Part shown: piece by piece, positions 47,670-50,185 of the stretch
How positions within the stretch are numbered: the first letter of the stretch is position 1
Layout of the letters: every line of letters begins with the position of its first letter
Origin: an uncultured Porphyromonadaceae bacterium
GTDB lineage: Bacteria > Bacteroidota > Bacteroidia > Bacteroidales > Muribaculaceae
Direction of reading: 5' to 3'
DNA: 50,185 bases
Assembly (NCBI GenBank): GCA_900541865.1
Contig: UQLO01000024.1
Location: forward strand, 1-50,185
Made by a program: the position numbers and the translations under genes
The notes under the pieces: generated by a model
Database searches by the model: none
What the model was told of the DNA's origin: nothing
The model's input: only the letters and a program-made list of their open reading frames with translations

Positions 47670-50027
47670 TTACTGCACGACCACTTTGGAAGTTCCGGCC
47701 GGCGTGCGGTGAATGTAGAGTCCGGCTTCGGTGGGTTGTGCGGGAAGTGCGATGCCTTCGATTGTGAACCAGGCGTCGTCGCCGGCGGGAATGGCTTCGA
47801 CGACGGGGGTGGAAATACCGCTCGGATCGGAGGTGTAGAGCAGTTCAACGGCCGGAAATTCAATATGTCCGGTTGCGTTCTTGCCGTCGGCGATGCTCAC
47901 GCTGAGGTAGGAGAAAGTCATTGGCCAGCAGGCGAAATCGGCCAGGTCGGCATAGTCGGCAAAGTTAACGATGGCGGTGGTGGGACCATCGGCGCTGAAC
48001 TCGGTGACAGGCACAACCACGGCCTGCGAGGAGTTGTCGAATTTGAAGGCTACCGAAACCTGCGAGGGCAACGTGGCGGCGTTCTGCATCACGATGCGCA
48101 TGGCGTCCGGGCGGCCATAGATGGTTTTGGCGTTGTTGAGAGTGATCTTGGGGTTTCGGGGGTTGGAACCCATTTTGTAGTCGAGCACGAAACCTTTTTC
48201 GAAGGGGCTCACGGTGAGCTCGCCGACACCCGTTTTCTTTACCGACCAAGCCGATGCATCTTCTTCGAAGGGTACAGCCGCTGCCGGGGCACGCTGCACG
48301 ACGACGGTCAGGCTGACGCTTTCGTCGCCTCGGCGACCCGTGACGGTGCAGGTGCCGTCGCCAATGGGCGTAACCACGCCCCCGGTGTCGATGGTAGCCA
48401 CGGCCAGATCGCTGCTCTCCCATGCGTAAACCTGAGGATTGACGGGCACCTTGATGCCACGCACCTCGGCTTCGAGCTCAACGGTATAGGTCGTAACGCC
48501 GTCCAGGAGCACGCTTGTGCGCTTGGTCTGTGTGGGAGTCGGGGTGAGGTAGACGGGAATCGAACACCCCGTTTTGCCTTCGGCGCTCACGGTTAGCACG
48601 CCGTGGGTGGTGCCGTTGGCGAAGAAGGTTTTGCCGTTGTTGATGATTTCGCCGGCACCGTCGGTGACGGTGAGGGTATAGTCCTTATAGTCAGTGTCGA
48701 CGAGGATGCCGGCAGCGTTGAAGGCGAAGATGCGCGGGGTGTAGAGGCCCATTTCGGGGGAGTCGAAGCGCCAGTCGGAGAACTCGAGGCGCGTAATGGA
48801 GGTGTCGGTGGCGTCGCCGTTGTAGACGGCGAAGATACCGTTGCCCACGGAGCGCTCGTTGCCGTCGGAAGTGTTGTTGCGCACGCCCAGGGCAGCCGTG
48901 TAGAGCGTCGAGGAGCCGCCGCCGTCGAGGTTTACGGCTTCGTAGGCTCCGGCGCGCAGCATCAGGTCGCCGAGCATGCCCGTTGTGACGCCCTTGGAGG
49001 CGCCGCGACCGTCGACAACCATCATGATTATGGTGTTGCCGTCCTCGGAGATGCCTATGCCGGTGCGGGGATGGCGGTCGCTGGCATCGCCGCGCTCAGC
49101 CTCGCTCTGCAGGTTGACGCCACCTCCGACGTTCTTGGGGTTGCCGCTGACGATTTCGGTGGGTATAATGGTTTGGCCCTCGGGGGTTTCGATGGTCTGC
49201 ACCACCGAGACGCGGTCGCCCGTGTGGAGGGCGTTGATGAACCCCGTGGCCGAGCCGCGAGCCATCAGCACGGCGCCGTCGTCGCCCTCGGGGATGCGGA
49301 GGTCGCCGGTGGAGGTGGGTTCGGTGATGACTTCAAACTCCATGGTTCCCGAGGTTTGGAATGTGGAGCCTTCTACCAGGCGCACGCCGACCTCGGCGCA
49401 TGAGCCGGCATAGCCACCCTGGCACGGTGAGGTCCAGCCGCGGTGGTTGTAGAGCGTAACGGCGTTGTTGGGCGCATCGTTGTTGACGGCGCGCAGGGGC
49501 ACGCTTTCGCCTGCGGCATTGGTAACGAAGCCGTTGTGCCAGCTCAGACGGCACACGCGCGCTATGTTCTCGGCGTCGATGGAGAACTGGTATCCCGAGC
49601 CGCTGCTGCGGTACACTTCGCCCTGTACGGCGGCCGAGTATGTGGGCGTGCCCACCAGGCTGACGCCGTCGGTGCTGGTGCCCGACGTATAGTAGAAGTC
49701 GCCGTTGGTGCCGGCGAAGTAGAGGGTGTTTTCGTTGGAGTTGTTCTGAGCCATCTTCGAGGTCTGCGACGTGCCGTGGGTATGGCCGCCGGGGCAGACA
49801 ACATGCATGCTGACGCCCGGTGTGCTGCGGTCGACGGTGAGGTAGAAGATATCCAGCGGATAGCGCCCCGTAAGGTGCAGTTGGGTCTGCGTGGTGCCCG
49901 GGCCGACGGTGGCGTGGAAGATGGTGTCGATGGTGAGGTCCTCATCGCCCAGATGGATGGTGGGTTTCTCGGCCATGGCGGTGGCGGCCATGGCGCTCAG
50001 ACAAAGGAGTAATAGTTGTTTTTTCAT
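47670..50027 (-). CDS. secreted phosphodiester glycosidase (NAGPA domain) with Ig-like and C-terminal sorting-like domains
   Basis: 785 aa. Signal peptide about 1-19. Residues of about 55-400 form a NAGPA (N-acetylglucosamine-1-phosphodiester alpha-N-acetylglucosaminidase) domain: 'FAGTNGDFYY', 'NDAPNNAVTLYNHRGW', 'RHPRTGIGISEDGNTIIMMVVDGRG' and the diagnostic 'EAVNLDGGGSSTLY'. A BIG2-like Ig domain follows ('VAWESSDLAVATIDTGGVVTPIGDGTCTVT' spread over about 530-585), then a beta-sandwich, and an end ('AGLYIHRTPAGTSKVVV') that resembles a type IX secretion sorting tail. NAGPA enzymes remove alpha-GlcNAc from phosphodiesters; the substrate here is unknown. Single-gene unit with own promoter and terminator. 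Confidence 0.85.
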   Translation of the reverse strand: MKKQLLLLCLSAMAATAMAEKPTIHLGDEDLTIDTIFHATVGPGTTQTQLHLTGRYPLDIFYLTVDRSTPGVSMHVVCPGGHTHGTSQTSKMAQNNSNENTLYFAGTNGDFYYTSGTSTDGVSLVGTPTYSAAVQGEVYRSSGSGYQFSIDAENIARVCRLSWHNGFVTNAAGESVPLRAVNNDAPNNAVTLYNHRGWTSPCQGGYAGSCAEVGVRLVEGSTFQTSGTMEFEVITEPTSTGDLRIPEGDDGAVLMARGSATGFINALHTGDRVSVVQTIETPEGQTIIPTEIVSGNPKNVGGGVNLQSEAERGDASDRHPRTGIGISEDGNTIIMMVVDGRGASKGVTTGMLGDLMLRAGAYEAVNLDGGGSSTLYTAALGVRNNTSDGNERSVGNGIFAVYNGDATDTSITRLEFSDWRFDSPEMGLYTPRIFAFNAAGILVDTDYKDYTLTVTDGAGEIINNGKTFFANGTTHGVLTVSAEGKTGCSIPVYLTPTPTQTKRTSVLLDGVTTYTVELEAEVRGIKVPVNPQVYAWESSDLAVATIDTGGVVTPIGDGTCTVTGRRGDESVSLTVVVQRAPAAAVPFEEDASAWSVKKTGVGELTVSPFEKGFVLDYKMGSNPRNPKITLNNAKTIYGRPDAMRIVMQNAATLPSQVSVAFKFDNSSQAVVVPVTEFSADGPTTAIVNFADYADLADFACWPMTFSYLSVSIADGKNATGHIEFPAVELLYTSDPSGISTPVVEAIPAGDDAWFTIEGIALPAQPTEAGLYIHRTPAGTSKVVVQ

Positions 50028-50079
50028 GTTGCGATTTTGGGTGTCAGTATATTTGCAGCGTTGGTTTTTCGCTTTGGGG

Positions 50080-50110
50080 CAAAGTTAGCAATTATTATTT
50101 GTCCCCCAAC
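50080..50110 (-). promoter_or_regulatory. promoter of the NAGPA-domain gene
   Basis: Minus strand -33 GTTG (50110-50107), 19-nt spacer, -7 TAACTTTG (50087-50080), about 50 nt before the start codon. Nothing else recognisable follows to the window end. Confidence 0.65.
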
Positions 50111-50185
50111 ACTAGTGTCTCTTAAAAAATGTTAATCGAATTCAAGGTCGAGCGTTGGGTGGCAATTTGTCACTTCTGCTTGCTC

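Overview
The window is a chromosomal piece of a Bacteroidales bacterium that is GC-rich for the order. Evidence for the order: a SusC/SusD pair, many lipoproteins with Bacteroidetes-type lipoboxes, families largely confined to the phylum (DUF4294, DUF4923, TIGR02757, the alternate GlmU-like protein), and repeated promoters of the Bacteroidetes -33 TTTG / -7 TAnnTTTG type with 19-20 nt spacers. Muribaculaceae is a reasonable guess for the family, but that is inference. There is no rRNA operon and no CRISPR array; one tRNA (His) is present.

Region 1 (1-11,412, all minus strand) is a polymorphic-toxin locus. A 309-aa secreted protein of unknown function is translationally coupled to a 1956-aa Rhs/YD-repeat protein. 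The AT-rich C-terminal tip of the Rhs protein, after the DPTG motif, is an HELIH zinc-metalloprotease of the M91 (NleD-like) type. A candidate immunity lipoprotein and a second small secreted protein follow. Downstream lies debris of the same system: a truncated copy of the 5' end and promoter of the 309-aa gene, an amber-interrupted paralogue of the small secreted protein, an unknown 187-aa secreted protein, an orphan piece of a second M91 tip starting at its HELIH motif, and that tip's own immunity paralogue.

Region 2 (11,489-25,883, minus) is a polysaccharide-utilization locus. It encodes a FimB/Mfa2-like lipoprotein, a beta-helix-like surface lipoprotein, SusC, SusD, a DUF4957/DUF5123-type lipoprotein and a secreted GH43 glycosidase. 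These are followed by a GltD-like flavoprotein, 2-keto-3-deoxygluconate kinase and KDPG aldolase. The last two complete hexuronate catabolism, so a pectic or other uronate-containing substrate is likely. No polysaccharide lyase and no regulator lie in the window.

Region 3 (26,298-29,190) holds NADP-glutamate dehydrogenase (plus) and, convergent to it, an AT-rich three-gene operon that looks like a toxin-antitoxin-chaperone (TAC) system: a HigB/Gp49-like toxin, an XRE antitoxin with a C-terminal extension, and a SecB-like chaperone. A near-42-nt perfect palindrome lies just upstream of its promoter. I regard this operon as the most interesting system in the window.

Region 4 (29,253-50,185) is mostly housekeeping: a coiled-coil lipoprotein, rsmI, an acidic conserved protein, PBP4; then a plus-strand group (FemAB-like acyltransferase, DUF4294, XerD); a phosphoesterase, alternate GlmU, RfbC, TIGR02757, tRNA-His, a TPR protein, Lgt, a Na+/alanine symporter, an MFS transporter, DUF4923, a CapD/PglF-like nucleotide-sugar dehydratase and a NAGPA-type phosphodiester glycosidase. 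Two repeat features stand out: an 11-copy AATTATC heptamer array upstream of the TIGR02757 gene, and a palindrome cluster plus 98-bp tandem repeats between the MFS and DUF4923 genes.
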